Assembly (NCBI GenBank): GCA_045862995.1
Contig: BTVX01000001.1
Span: 186,001 to 250,000, forward strand
Origin: UBA2387 sp019454665
GTDB lineage: Bacteria > Armatimonadota > Fimbriimonadia > Fimbriimonadales > Fimbriimonadaceae
Direction: 5' to 3'
Length of the DNA stretch: 64,000 bases
Below, in pieces: positions 33,947 to 42,214 of this stretch (position 1 is its first letter; every line of letters begins with the position of its first letter). The position numbers and the translations under genes are program-made. Under the pieces are notes generated by a model. It saw nothing but the letters and a program-made list of their open reading frames with translations. It did not search any database and was not told where the DNA came from.

Positions 33947-33981
33947 GCCGAGCCCGGAACGGCCGAGGTCAATCATGACAA

Positions 33982-34001
33982 AGGGCGCCCGAAGGCGCCC
34001 T
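33982..34001 (-). terminator. Intrinsic terminator of secreted paralogue B
   Basis: On the minus strand AGGGCGCC and GGCGCCCT form an 8-base-pair stem with a UUCG tetraloop, then TTTG. It begins about 31 bases after the stop of the gene at 34033-34626. The stem may also stop transcripts from the galE fusion gene on the other strand. Confidence 0.7.
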
Positions 34002-34032
34002 GTCCAGTGAGCGAGTGTTGGCTACAAGACGT

Positions 34033-34626
34033 TTACGTGCGGACGATGAAGAGCTGGCCGGGGTTGTGGTACATGCCGGGCTCGTTGCCGGGGCTCAACG
34101 TGATCCGGTGCCACACGTTCAGCGCAAGTTGACCATCCGTGTAGCCCGCCGGGAACAGCGGAGAGGCCGAGCTCATCATGGAATTCAGGTCGCCGGCAGG
34201 CACATAGCCCAGCGTGTGCAGCGGTGTACCCGTATAGTTGTTGCTGAACTGCAGCTTCATCTCCAGCGGGATGGACTGGCTTCCAGTCGAAGAGCCCGAG
34301 ACCTTCTGCAGGTCGCCGAAGTTGCTGAAGTCGAAGGACAGCGTCTCGTTGTGATAGAACGTCACCAGGCAGTGGGCTTCGTCCGACGAGCTGCCCCACC
34401 CGCCGATGTCCCAGGTGACGCCGAGCGACCCTGCCACATAGAGGTAGGGTTTGACCGTGAGATCGGTCGCCGTGTCCATCATGACGTCGCCCCATTCCGA
34501 GACGTCGCTGAGGAGGGAGGACTCCGACCGATAGTCGAACACTCGCCCGCCCATGTGTTGTGCTTGTACCCCTGCGGATGCGAGTGCCGCAAAGGCGATC
34601 CAGATGATTCGTTGTCGAGTTACCAC
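34033..34626 (-). CDS. Secreted protein of an unrecognised family (paralogue B)
   Basis: A 197-residue exported protein, paralogue of 28443-29060. GTG 34626 has GGAG eight bases upstream and gives a signal peptide ending GVQAQ. Shared blocks follow in order: GGRVFDY, PYLYV, IGGWGSSSDEA, TFYHNE, FSNFGDLQKV, and the C-terminal HRITLSPGNEPGMYHNP. The middle differs in length and composition, so the shared blocks probably form the structural core. A terminator follows. Like paralogue A it is a stand-alone unit. Function unknown. Confidence 0.8.
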   Translation of the reverse strand: MVTRQRIIWIAFAALASAGVQAQHMGGRVFDYRSESSLLSDVSEWGDVMMDTATDLTVKPYLYVAGSLGVTWDIGGWGSSSDEAHCLVTFYHNETLSFDFSNFGDLQKVSGSSTGSQSIPLEMKLQFSNNYTGTPLHTLGYVPAGDLNSMMSSASPLFPAGYTDGQLALNVWHRITLSPGNEPGMYHNPGQLFIVRT

Positions 34627-34789
34627 GTTAATCGCTCCAGTCCGAAAGTTCGTTTCGTGCCCGCTTTCGGCATCGGGTGTTAGACCTGGCGATATTGTGG
34701 GTTGGCCGTCACGCTACGGCAAGTCGCCCTTCCGGAGTACCCGATAATAGGCTGGTATCTTTGACGGGGGACTGCTGCGGCTTCGGCGC

Positions 34790-36463
34790 TCAGTTCAGCG
34801 TCACTTCCCAGATGCTCTCCCAAGCCGGGATGCCGCGCTCCAGACCCCCTTCCCTTTCGCCGAGGACGGGCGGCTCGGCTTGCATCGAACCGAACGGCGG
34901 CGGCAGCACCGCACGGTTGAGCACCCGCAACCGATAGACCACTGCGCCGTCCGCCACCTCCACGACACCCACCTCGAAAGGCGAACCGTCTCGGCGGGCC
35001 TCCTCCTGAGCCTGATACATCCGATGCAGCACGGTGCCCCTGTACGCGGGCCGGTACTCCTGCGCCTGATTGATCACCACCCAGCGGACGTTCGAGCGGA
35101 CAACGAAATCGGTCCATTCCTCGCGCCGCGCATACGCGGCCGCCGCCTCGCCGCCCACGATGGCGTCCATGCTGACCAAACGTGCGCGGCTGCCGTACTG
35201 GCTCTGGATCTCATAGACCAGCACGCGTTCGCCCGGGGCTGCCAAGCCGGCGATGGCGTCGGAGAGGTCGGCCGCTGGCTCATAGCCTCGGAACCGCGCC
35301 AAGTCGCGCGACCACAGCCCGACGTGCTCCGGCCACCGAGGTGGCAATCCCCACGCGTACCGCACCGTGGCCAATGCCAGGAGGCACGACAACGCCGGGG
35401 CCCAACCGGGAATCCGCAGGCTGGAACCCGCCTCGAACAGCTTGGCGACCAACAAGACCAAGCAAGGCGCGACGGCCAGCAGGTACCGCGCGGCATAGGT
35501 GCTTGGCGGAAACACCACGTAGACGGCCAGCACCCCGCCCGCATAGGCGAGCGCCGGCCACAACGACTTGTTCCGCTTGGGAAGCAGAACCACCAGGCCG
35601 ATGGCCGCCAAGGCCAGCAGCACCAGAACCTCGCCTCCCAGACCGCTCGGATGGACCCACCTCGGCGCGAAACTGCCCGCGAAGCGCTCGGTCCACGAGC
35701 CGCCCGCCTCGCCCGCGACTCGGTGCAACCGGCCCGTCACGCTTGTGGGCAGCCATCCGGCTCCCTGCGATGCCATCCACCAGTGGTAACCCGTGGTCGC
35801 GATCAGCCCTGGCAACAGGAACGCCCAGGGGGCTCGACGCCCCGCGCACGATCCGACGTAGACCACTGCGCCGGCCGCTGCCAAGACCAGCTCGGGGCGG
35901 GCCAGATACGCGAAACCCGCCCAGAGCAGAGCCGACCTCCAGCGCTCCTCGACCAACGCCGCAACGCACCCGGCCCCGACCAGAAACACGACCCCGACCT
36001 CGAACAGATCGAACGTGTTCTCCATCAGTTGCGGGGTCGCCGCGACGGCCGCGAGGGCACCCAACATGCCAAGCGGATGTCTGGTCGAGCGTCCGATCAT
36101 CCAGGCCCCGGTGAGCACCAAGAGGGGGTTCAAGACCTTGGCGACATAGATCCACTCCGCGCCGAAGAGGTGGTGGATCGGCGCGAAGACGAGAACGTGC
36201 AGCGGCGACGTCGCGCCGAAGGACACCACGCCCGGAGCGTAGGAGAACGGCTTGTCGAAGAACCCCTTCAGGAACGCGAAGTAGATCGAGGCGTCTCCAT
36301 CGGTGTACGACCAATAGGGGACCGACGCAGCGATGCACAGGAGAACGCCCAGAAGCGCGCCTCCTTGCCGCGTTGTCCTTCTGTCAAGGGCCCCGCCACC
36401 CCCGTAGGAACCTCCTCGCCGGGAGCCTGACCGGGATCCCCCTCGGCCGCCGCTTGAGATCAT
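34790..36463 (-). CDS. Polytopic membrane protein, GT-C glycosyltransferase-like
   Basis: A 557-residue membrane protein with about ten transmembrane helices up to residue 370 and a soluble C-terminal domain. An acidic pair in the first periplasmic loop (YTDGDASIYF) and the overall plan resemble GT-C (family 39 or DUF2029-like) lipid-sugar-dependent glycosyltransferases; I cannot point to a defining motif. The extreme N-terminus is unusual, a roughly 25-residue Gly/Ser/Arg stretch (GGRGGSRSGSRRGGSYGGGG). ATG 36463 lies 6 bases behind a TAGACT box, which supports including that tail. The 163 bases between it and paralogue B show only the latter's leader. Confidence 0.75.
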   Translation of the reverse strand: MISSGGRGGSRSGSRRGGSYGGGGALDRRTTRQGGALLGVLLCIAASVPYWSYTDGDASIYFAFLKGFFDKPFSYAPGVVSFGATSPLHVLVFAPIHHLFGAEWIYVAKVLNPLLVLTGAWMIGRSTRHPLGMLGALAAVAATPQLMENTFDLFEVGVVFLVGAGCVAALVEERWRSALLWAGFAYLARPELVLAAAGAVVYVGSCAGRRAPWAFLLPGLIATTGYHWWMASQGAGWLPTSVTGRLHRVAGEAGGSWTERFAGSFAPRWVHPSGLGGEVLVLLALAAIGLVVLLPKRNKSLWPALAYAGGVLAVYVVFPPSTYAARYLLAVAPCLVLLVAKLFEAGSSLRIPGWAPALSCLLALATVRYAWGLPPRWPEHVGLWSRDLARFRGYEPAADLSDAIAGLAAPGERVLVYEIQSQYGSRARLVSMDAIVGGEAAAAYARREEWTDFVVRSNVRWVVINQAQEYRPAYRGTVLHRMYQAQEEARRDGSPFEVGVVEVADGAVVYRLRVLNRAVLPPPFGSMQAEPPVLGEREGGLERGIPAWESIWEVTLN

Positions 36464-36469
36464 GGGCGC

Positions 36470-36475
36470 AGTCTA
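36470..36475 (-). promoter_or_regulatory. -10 box, leaderless promoter of the GT-C-like gene
   Basis: TAGACT on the minus strand, 6 bases before ATG 36463. It confirms the Gly/Arg-rich N-terminus as part of the protein if transcription starts there. Confidence 0.5.
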
Positions 36476-36514
36476 CACCGTGCTGCGTTGCTTGTCCGCA
36501 GGGCAACAGATTTC

Positions 36515-36544
36515 TTCGCACGCGGGAGTGTTCCGGCTTATAAT
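36515..36544 (+). promoter_or_regulatory. Promoter of the small membrane protein
   Basis: A perfect TATAAT (36539-36544) preceded after 18 bases by TTCGCA (36515-36520). The predicted start is near 36551, leaving about 35 bases of leader with GGAGG before TTG 36586. Confidence 0.6.
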
Positions 36545-36585
36545 GGTCGAGCTTTGAACCGAAACACCCCGCTTGGAGGCCTGCG

Positions 36586-36900
36586 TTGACGCCGATCGTC
36601 CGCTGGGCCCTCTCCATCGTCGTCGCCTGTGCGCTCTTGTCCGCCGTGGTCGGCATCGGCATGGCCGGCCTGATTGCGGTGGCGTTCGCTTCGGACTCGT
36701 GCGAGGCGGCCTCGGGCGAGCCGGGCATGACGATCATGCTGTTGTCGCCGGCGATGATGGGCTTGGGAGTGATCGTCGCGGGCGTCTCGGCCGGTCTGGG
36801 CAAGCCAGCCAAAGTCTGCTTGAAGTGGTTGGCGATCGGCGTCGCCTTGGGCATCGCGGGCTACGCGAGTTGGGGGATCCTCCTGACCACCCGCTGCTAG
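36586..36900 (+). CDS. Small membrane protein, unknown
   Basis: A 104-residue protein beginning at TTG 36586, six bases behind GGAGG. It contains three hydrophobic segments (about 5-35, 48-68 and 80-98) and three Cys. I recognise no family. The consensus promoter and ribosome site make it a real gene despite the TTG start. Its TAG stop shares the bases CTAG with the mreB stop on the other strand. Confidence 0.7.
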   Translation: MTPIVRWALSIVVACALLSAVVGIGMAGLIAVAFASDSCEAASGEPGMTIMLLSPAMMGLGVIVAGVSAGLGKPAKVCLKWLAIGVALGIAGYASWGILLTTRC

Positions 36901-37910
36901 ATCATCGTTACCGCGCCGCTGGCCTTGATCGCTTCGATCTCCTCCAGCGCCTTGCCCGTGCCGACGGCAACGCATTCCAGAGCGTTTTCGGCCACGCGCA
37001 CAGGGATGTCGGTCACGTTGTAGAGGAACTTGTCCAGCCCGCGTAGCAACGCCCCGCCACCCGTCAGCGTGATGCCGCGTTCGATGATGTCCGCCGAGAG
37101 TTCGGGGGGCGTCTCTTCCAGCACCACGCACACGCGTTCGGCGATTTGGCGCACCGATTCGCTGAGCGCTTCGCGGATCTCCTCGCTGGTGATCTGGACG
37201 GTGCGCGGCAGACCGGCCACCATGTCGCGTCCTCGAACCTCCATGGTGAGTTCCTGCTCGAGTTGGTAGGCCGAGCCGACGCGGATTTTGATGTCCTCGG
37301 CCGTGGGTTCGCCGATCATCAGGCTGTAGGCGTTGCGCATGTGCCGGACCAGGGCTTCGTCGAACTTGTTCCCGCCGACGCGCAGGCTGCTGGCCGTAAC
37401 GGGCGCGCCCAGGCTGATGACGGCGATGTCGGTCGTGCCGCCGCCGATGTCCACCACCATGTTGCCGCCCGGGCTGGCGATGGGCAATCCCGCGCCGATC
37501 GCGGCGGCCATCGGCTCTTCGATGGTCATAGCGAGCGACGCGCCCGCCTGTTTGGTGGCCTGGAGGACGGCACGCCGCTCGACGTTGGTCACGCCGCTGG
37601 GCACGCAAACCAGCACCACGGGGCCGAACAGACGCCGCCGCCCGGCGACCTTGTCCAGCAGGTATTCCATCATCTTGAGCGTCGTCGTGTAGTCCGCGAT
37701 GACGCCGTCGCGCAAGGGCCGGATGGCCTGGATGTTGCCGGGGGTTCGCCCGAGCATCTCGCGCGCTTCGTTGCCCACGGCCAGGACCTTGCCGTTTTGG
37801 GTGTTGATCGCGACGACGGTGGGTTCGCGGACGACGATACCCTTGCCCCGCCGATAGACGAGGATGTTCGCCGTTCCGAGATCGACCCCGATTTCCGGCG
37901 CAAGTCTCAA
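36897..37910 (-). CDS. mreB: Rod shape-determining protein MreB
   Basis: A 337-residue bacterial actin that organises lateral wall synthesis. The actin nucleotide motifs are visible: phosphate 1 EIGVDLGTANILVY, phosphate 2 NMVVDIGGGTTDIAVI, the connecting region VGGNKFDEAL, and the adenosine motif GITLTGGGALLRGLD. The length is normal. The start is TTG 37910, which overlaps the murA stop as TTGA, so mreB is translated by coupling from murA. mreC and mreD are not adjacent. Confidence 0.95.
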   Translation of the reverse strand: MRLAPEIGVDLGTANILVYRRGKGIVVREPTVVAINTQNGKVLAVGNEAREMLGRTPGNIQAIRPLRDGVIADYTTTLKMMEYLLDKVAGRRRLFGPVVLVCVPSGVTNVERRAVLQATKQAGASLAMTIEEPMAAAIGAGLPIASPGGNMVVDIGGGTTDIAVISLGAPVTASSLRVGGNKFDEALVRHMRNAYSLMIGEPTAEDIKIRVGSAYQLEQELTMEVRGRDMVAGLPRTVQITSEEIREALSESVRQIAERVCVVLEETPPELSADIIERGITLTGGGALLRGLDKFLYNVTDIPVRVAENALECVAVGTGKALEEIEAIKASGAVTMI

Positions 37911-39208
37911 CGTTCGGCTCTTACCTGCGCGGCTCCGCTGAGCACGGGGCGACCGTCGGCATCCAACCGCACCACGTTGCCGCCCAATCCTTTGAGGGTG
38001 TTTTCGAGGTCTTCGTAGCCTCGGTCGATGAAGTGGACGTTGCGCACCGTGGTGGTGCCTTCCGCCGCCAGACCGGCGAGGACGAGTGCCGCACCCGCCC
38101 GCAGGTCGGAAGCCTCGACGCTCGCGCCCCTCAGCCGCTCGACGCCCGTGATCGAGGCCACGCGGCCCTGCAGCTGAATCTTCGCGCCCATGCGGTTGAG
38201 TTCGGCGATGTGGCCGATCCGACTCTCGTAGATGGTCTCGTCAATCACGCTGACGCCGTTCGCCAGAGAGAGGACGGCAGCCATCGGCTGCTGCATGTCG
38301 GTCGGAAAGCCGGGGTAGGGCATCGTCTTGATCTGGATGGCGTCGAGCCGACCCACCGAAGACACGCGCACGAAGTCGTGGCCCTCTTGAACCAGCGCGC
38401 CTGCCTCGCGAAGCTTGTTGACCACGGGCGTCTGGTTTTCAGGCACGAGGCCTTTGACGCAGACATCGCCGCCCGTGATGGCCCCGGCCAGCAGGAACGT
38501 GCCCGCCTGCAACCGATCGGCGGGGATGCGGTACTCGTTGGGCTCCAATCGGGACACGCCGTGGATGTAGATGGTGCCGGTACCAGCGCCTTCGATGCGT
38601 GCCCCGAGCCGGTTCAGGAATTCGGCGAGCGCGACGACCTCTGGCTCGACGGCCACGTTCTGCAGGGTGGTGATGCCCTCGGCCAGAACCGCAGTGGCCA
38701 TCAGGTGCTGGGTCGCGCCGGCGCTTGGGAAGTCGAGATAGATTTCCGCCCCGCGAAGCTGGTCGCACCGCGCTGTGTACACGCCCCCTTCCAAATCGAT
38801 TTCCGCGCCAAGCGTGCGCAGACCCTTGAGGTGAAAGTCCACCGGTCGCGCGCCGATCCTGCATCCGCCGGGGGCGGGTATCCGGCAGAAGCCCAGCCGC
38901 GCGAGCAACGGACCGAGCAGATAGAACGACGTGCGGATTTTGCGAACCAGTTCGGCATCGGGCTCCGCAAACGACAGCGGCGAGGCGTCCACGACGAGCG
39001 AGCCCTCGACCCAATCCACCTGAGCGCCAAACATGCGCAACAGCTGACACTTGGTCTCGATGTCGCTGACGTGGGGCACGTTGTGCAACATGACCGGGCC
39101 GTCGCAAAGGACGACCGAACTAAGAACGGCGAGCGCCGAGTTTTTGCTTCCGGCAACCTCCAAGTCGCCGACGAGGGGCTTTCCGCCCTGGATTCGTAGC
39201 ATAGACAT
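37907..39208 (-). CDS. murA: UDP-N-acetylglucosamine 1-carboxyvinyltransferase
   Basis: A 433-residue enzyme for the first committed step of peptidoglycan synthesis (transfer of enolpyruvate from PEP to UDP-GlcNAc). The N-terminal AGSKNSAL supplies the essential Lys and Asn, and the mobile loop PAPGGCRIGARPVDFH carries the Cys attacked by fosfomycin, so the enzyme is predicted fosfomycin-sensitive. The pattern PGFPTDMQQPMAA is also conserved. ATG 39208 has AAGG six bases upstream. It leads the murA-mreB operon, joining precursor supply to shape control. Confidence 0.96.
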   Translation of the reverse strand: MSMLRIQGGKPLVGDLEVAGSKNSALAVLSSVVLCDGPVMLHNVPHVSDIETKCQLLRMFGAQVDWVEGSLVVDASPLSFAEPDAELVRKIRTSFYLLGPLLARLGFCRIPAPGGCRIGARPVDFHLKGLRTLGAEIDLEGGVYTARCDQLRGAEIYLDFPSAGATQHLMATAVLAEGITTLQNVAVEPEVVALAEFLNRLGARIEGAGTGTIYIHGVSRLEPNEYRIPADRLQAGTFLLAGAITGGDVCVKGLVPENQTPVVNKLREAGALVQEGHDFVRVSSVGRLDAIQIKTMPYPGFPTDMQQPMAAVLSLANGVSVIDETIYESRIGHIAELNRMGAKIQLQGRVASITGVERLRGASVEASDLRAGAALVLAGLAAEGTTTVRNVHFIDRGYEDLENTLKGLGGNVVRLDADGRPVLSGAAQVRAER

Positions 39209-39244
39209 CGTTAACCTTCCCTCCGTGGATGGCCTAACGACCTC

Positions 39245-39250
39245 ATTCTA
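39245..39250 (-). promoter_or_regulatory. -10 box of the murA-mreB operon
   Basis: TAGAAT on the minus strand in an A/T-rich 146-base gap (39209-39354). It predicts a leader of about 30 bases that contains GGAGGGAAGG before the murA ATG, so this is a normal leadered promoter. Confidence 0.5.
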
Positions 39251-39354
39251 TCAAAACTTTTCGCAAAACGCATACCCGACGACGACCAAGTGGAAGAAAT
39301 CCCTCGAAAAGATACCGCAAACAGAGGGACGAGCCACGGGCGGCATGTGGTGCG

Positions 39355-40575
39355 CTAGGCGCTCGGCTCTTTTGGAATCGGGCTTCCGTGGGGATCTTGG
39401 ACCGGGGAATCGAGTTCGCGCAGCAGTTCCGCACGGTGGACGGCGTCGAGCAAATGCTCCGCGCGGTGCGCCGATTCGTGGACCTCGTCGGGCGATCGGC
39501 CCACGTCCTTCACCAGGAACGTTTCGACCAATCGGTGCCCGCTGACCAGGCGTCGGGCGGTGATCAGACCCTCGGACGTCAGGTGGACGCCATCGGACCA
39601 ACCCCGGGCGACGAGTCCGCGGTCGCCCAAAACAGATGTGACCCCCGAGCGTTCCAGGTCGCGATAGGCGTTCGCCAACAGGTCCTCGGCGGCGATGGTC
39701 GCCCGGGCCGCCCGCAACCGCACGGACCGCTGAAGCACTCCACCCGCGGGCGAGAAGACCGCGGCCAAACCGCACGCCGCACCCACCGCGACGGCCATCA
39801 TGCCCGCCACCGACGTGTTGGTGGCGACGGCCAGCGCGTAGCCCGCAACGCTCGAACCCACGGCCACCAGCGAGGCGATCGCGAACATGGTCCTCCAGTT
39901 GCGCGTCCACAGGTTCGCCGCCACCGCAGGGCCGATGAGCATCGCGATGACGAGGATCGAGCCGACGGCTTCGAACGAGGCCACGGTCACCACGGCCACC
40001 AGCGCCATCAGCCCGTAGTACACCGCCGTGGGTCGGAAGCCGAGCGTCCGCGCCAGACCGGGGTCGAACGCCATGACCAACACCTCCTTGCGGAAGAGAA
40101 CCAGCAACACGCCCGTCAGCACCAAAGCCGGGGCGAGCGTCTCCAAGGCGCGCGGGACTTCGACGCCGAGGATCGGACGCGTGTCGAGGGCCACGAATTC
40201 GAGCAAGCCGTACAGCACGCAGCCGGGGTCGAGGTCAATCTGGCGCGCGTACCGAGTGATGAGCAGCACGCCGAGCGCGAACAACACCGTGAACACCACG
40301 CCCATGCTCGAGTCTTCCTTCGCTCCTGTCGCCGACGCGATCGAACGCGTCAGGTAGGTCGTCGCCAAGCCCGCGACCGCCGCTCCCAAGAACATCGGCC
40401 ACGGCGCGCGGGTCCCGAACATCAGGAACGAGACGACGAGGCCGGGCAACACCGAATGGCTGATGGCGTCGCCGATCATGCTGACGCGTTGCAGGACGAG
40501 CCAGACGCCCACCCAGGCGCACGCGAGGCTGCACGTCGCGGCCACGACGACGGTCCACAGGTGGATCTCGTTCAC
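39355..40575 (-). CDS. Mn/Zn-type ABC permease fused to a DtxR/MntR-like regulator domain
   Basis: A 406-residue protein. Residues 1 to about 285 form an ABC-3 metal permease with about eight helices and the ATPase-coupling stretch (SMIGDAISHSVLPGLV). Residues about 290-406 resemble the C-terminal part of DtxR/MntR repressors: LTSEGLITARRLVSGHRLVETFLV, then SPDEVHESAHRAEHLLDAVHRAEL and DPHGSPIP, where the metal-binding Glu and His residues lie. The winged-helix part before it is short and diverged. The fusion may let metal binding inside the cell tune transport directly. It is the last gene of a leftward chain and overlaps the preceding permease as ATGA. Confidence 0.88.
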   Translation of the reverse strand: MNEIHLWTVVVAATCSLACAWVGVWLVLQRVSMIGDAISHSVLPGLVVSFLMFGTRAPWPMFLGAAVAGLATTYLTRSIASATGAKEDSSMGVVFTVLFALGVLLITRYARQIDLDPGCVLYGLLEFVALDTRPILGVEVPRALETLAPALVLTGVLLVLFRKEVLVMAFDPGLARTLGFRPTAVYYGLMALVAVVTVASFEAVGSILVIAMLIGPAVAANLWTRNWRTMFAIASLVAVGSSVAGYALAVATNTSVAGMMAVAVGAACGLAAVFSPAGGVLQRSVRLRAARATIAAEDLLANAYRDLERSGVTSVLGDRGLVARGWSDGVHLTSEGLITARRLVSGHRLVETFLVKDVGRSPDEVHESAHRAEHLLDAVHRAELLRELDSPVQDPHGSPIPKEPSA

Positions 40576-41456
40576 GCCTCCAACCTACCTTCGCGCCATG
40601 CGTGCCGCAACCGTTCCAGCCTGAGCCGCCTTGCAACAAGGCCTCTTTGCGGCGCAAACAAGGCCGAAACAACGAACAAAACCGCTGCAGCCAACACGAT
40701 CAGCGGACCAGACGGCATCCGCTCCTGCGAGGCGCTGACCATCACGCCCAAGGCACACGCAAGCGCGCCGAACACCGAGGCGATGCCCAGCATCGGGCCC
40801 AACGACTCGGTCCAGAACCGCGCGGCCACTGCGGGGATGATCGTCAGCGCCGCGACCATCACGACGCCCACCATGGGCAGACCCACGACGACAGCGAGAG
40901 CCAGAAGACCAGTGATCAGGAAGTCCACCCATCCGACGCGCAGCCCGGTGCTCGCCGCAAAGCCGGGGTCGAAGCAGACCAAGCGCAGTTCTTTGTAGGC
41001 GACGGCGATCACCCCCAGACACACCAGGGCCACCCCGCCCGTGATCCAGACGTCCGAGGCGACCATGCCGGCCGTCTTGCCGAAGATGAACGATTCCAGG
41101 CCCGCATGCCCGCCCGTGGAGACGTTCTGAACGTGCCGCAGCAGCACGATGCCCAGCCCGAACATCGAGGCCAGCACGAGCGCCATCGCGGCATCGTCGT
41201 GGGTGCGCGTGCGGTAGCGCATGGCGGCAAACCACCCCATGCCGAGCAGGATCGAAGCGGCTGCGCCGGTCAGCAGCATCGGCAACGACTTCCCTCCCGC
41301 CAGCAAGAACGCCAACGGCAGGCCCGGCAGCGCGGCATGGGCCATCACGTCGCCCATGAGGGCCCGGCGGCGCAGCACGGCAAACGAGCCCACCGCCCCG
41401 CAGAGGGCGCCCAACAGGCACGCACCGGCGAGCACGATGATCGTGTTGTAGGTCAT
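40572..41456 (-). CDS. Mn/Zn-type ABC transporter permease
   Basis: A 294-residue ABC-3 family inner-membrane permease with about eight helices. The conserved coupling region reads RRRALMGDVMAHAALPGLPLAF and a later helix has VGLPMVGVVMVAALTIIPAVAARF, both family marks. It shares ATGA overlaps with the ATPase gene upstream and the fused permease downstream. The two permeases probably form a heterodimeric channel. Confidence 0.92.
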   Translation of the reverse strand: MTYNTIIVLAGACLLGALCGAVGSFAVLRRRALMGDVMAHAALPGLPLAFLLAGGKSLPMLLTGAAASILLGMGWFAAMRYRTRTHDDAAMALVLASMFGLGIVLLRHVQNVSTGGHAGLESFIFGKTAGMVASDVWITGGVALVCLGVIAVAYKELRLVCFDPGFAASTGLRVGWVDFLITGLLALAVVVGLPMVGVVMVAALTIIPAVAARFWTESLGPMLGIASVFGALACALGVMVSASQERMPSGPLIVLAAAVLFVVSALFAPQRGLVARRLRLERLRHAWREGRLEA

Positions 41457-42214
41457 GACGCCGCGCCCGTCGCCGACTTGGCGATGGTCTCCAAGGCCCC
41501 CAAACGCCCACCATAGGTTTGGCGCAGTCGCTCGGGCGTCATGGTCTCGGCCACGGGGCCGACGCCGAACACGCGCAGGTTCACCAACGCCACGTCGTCG
41601 AAGTAGTCGGCCACGGTTTGCAGGTCGTGGTGGACGGCGACGACGGTCTTCCCTTCGTTGCGCATGCGGCGCAAGAGTTCGAGGATGGCCACCTCGGTGG
41701 CGGCATCCACGCCCGCGAACGGCTCGTCCATCAGGTAGAGGTCCGCTTGCTGGAGCAGGGCACGGGCCAAGAACACGCGTTGCTGCTGCCCTCCCGAGAG
41801 TTGGCTGATCTGACGGTTCGCAAACTCGCCCATGCCGACCTCGTCCAGGGCCTTCTTGGCGGCATCGCGTTCGCGCCCGCCCGGACGCCTGAACCACCCG
41901 ACGCGATGGTACGACCCCATGAGCACGACGTCGAGCGCCGAAACGGGAAAGTCCCAATCCACGCTCTCCCGCTGAGGCACATAGCCGACGCGCGTGTCCA
42001 CGCCCGAGAACGCCTTGCCAAACACGCTGACGGTCCCGGAGACCCGGGGAATCAAGCCGAGGATGGCCTTGACGAGCGTGCTCTTCCCTGCTCCGTTCGG
42101 CCCGACAATGGCCATCAATCGTCCCTTCGGCACGTCCAAGTCCACATCGAACAGCACGGGCTTGTGCTCGTAGGCAACGGTCAAGCGACGAACTTGGATC
42201 GCGAGGTCGTTCAT
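41453..42214 (-). CDS. Mn/Zn-type ABC transporter ATPase
   Basis: A 253-residue ABC ATPase of the metal-import group. Visible motifs are Walker A VGPNGAGKSTL (about residues 38-45), Q-loop VGYVPQRE, signature LSGGQQQRVFLARAL, Walker B LYLMDEPFAGVD and the switch His in VAVHHDLQT. The phrase VPQRESVDWDFP is typical of MntB/ZnuC-type proteins. It overlaps its neighbours on both sides by ATGA. Confidence 0.94.
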   Translation of the reverse strand: MNDLAIQVRRLTVAYEHKPVLFDVDLDVPKGRLMAIVGPNGAGKSTLVKAILGLIPRVSGTVSVFGKAFSGVDTRVGYVPQRESVDWDFPVSALDVVLMGSYHRVGWFRRPGGRERDAAKKALDEVGMGEFANRQISQLSGGQQQRVFLARALLQQADLYLMDEPFAGVDAATEVAILELLRRMRNEGKTVVAVHHDLQTVADYFDDVALVNLRVFGVGPVAETMTPERLRQTYGGRLGALETIAKSATGAAS

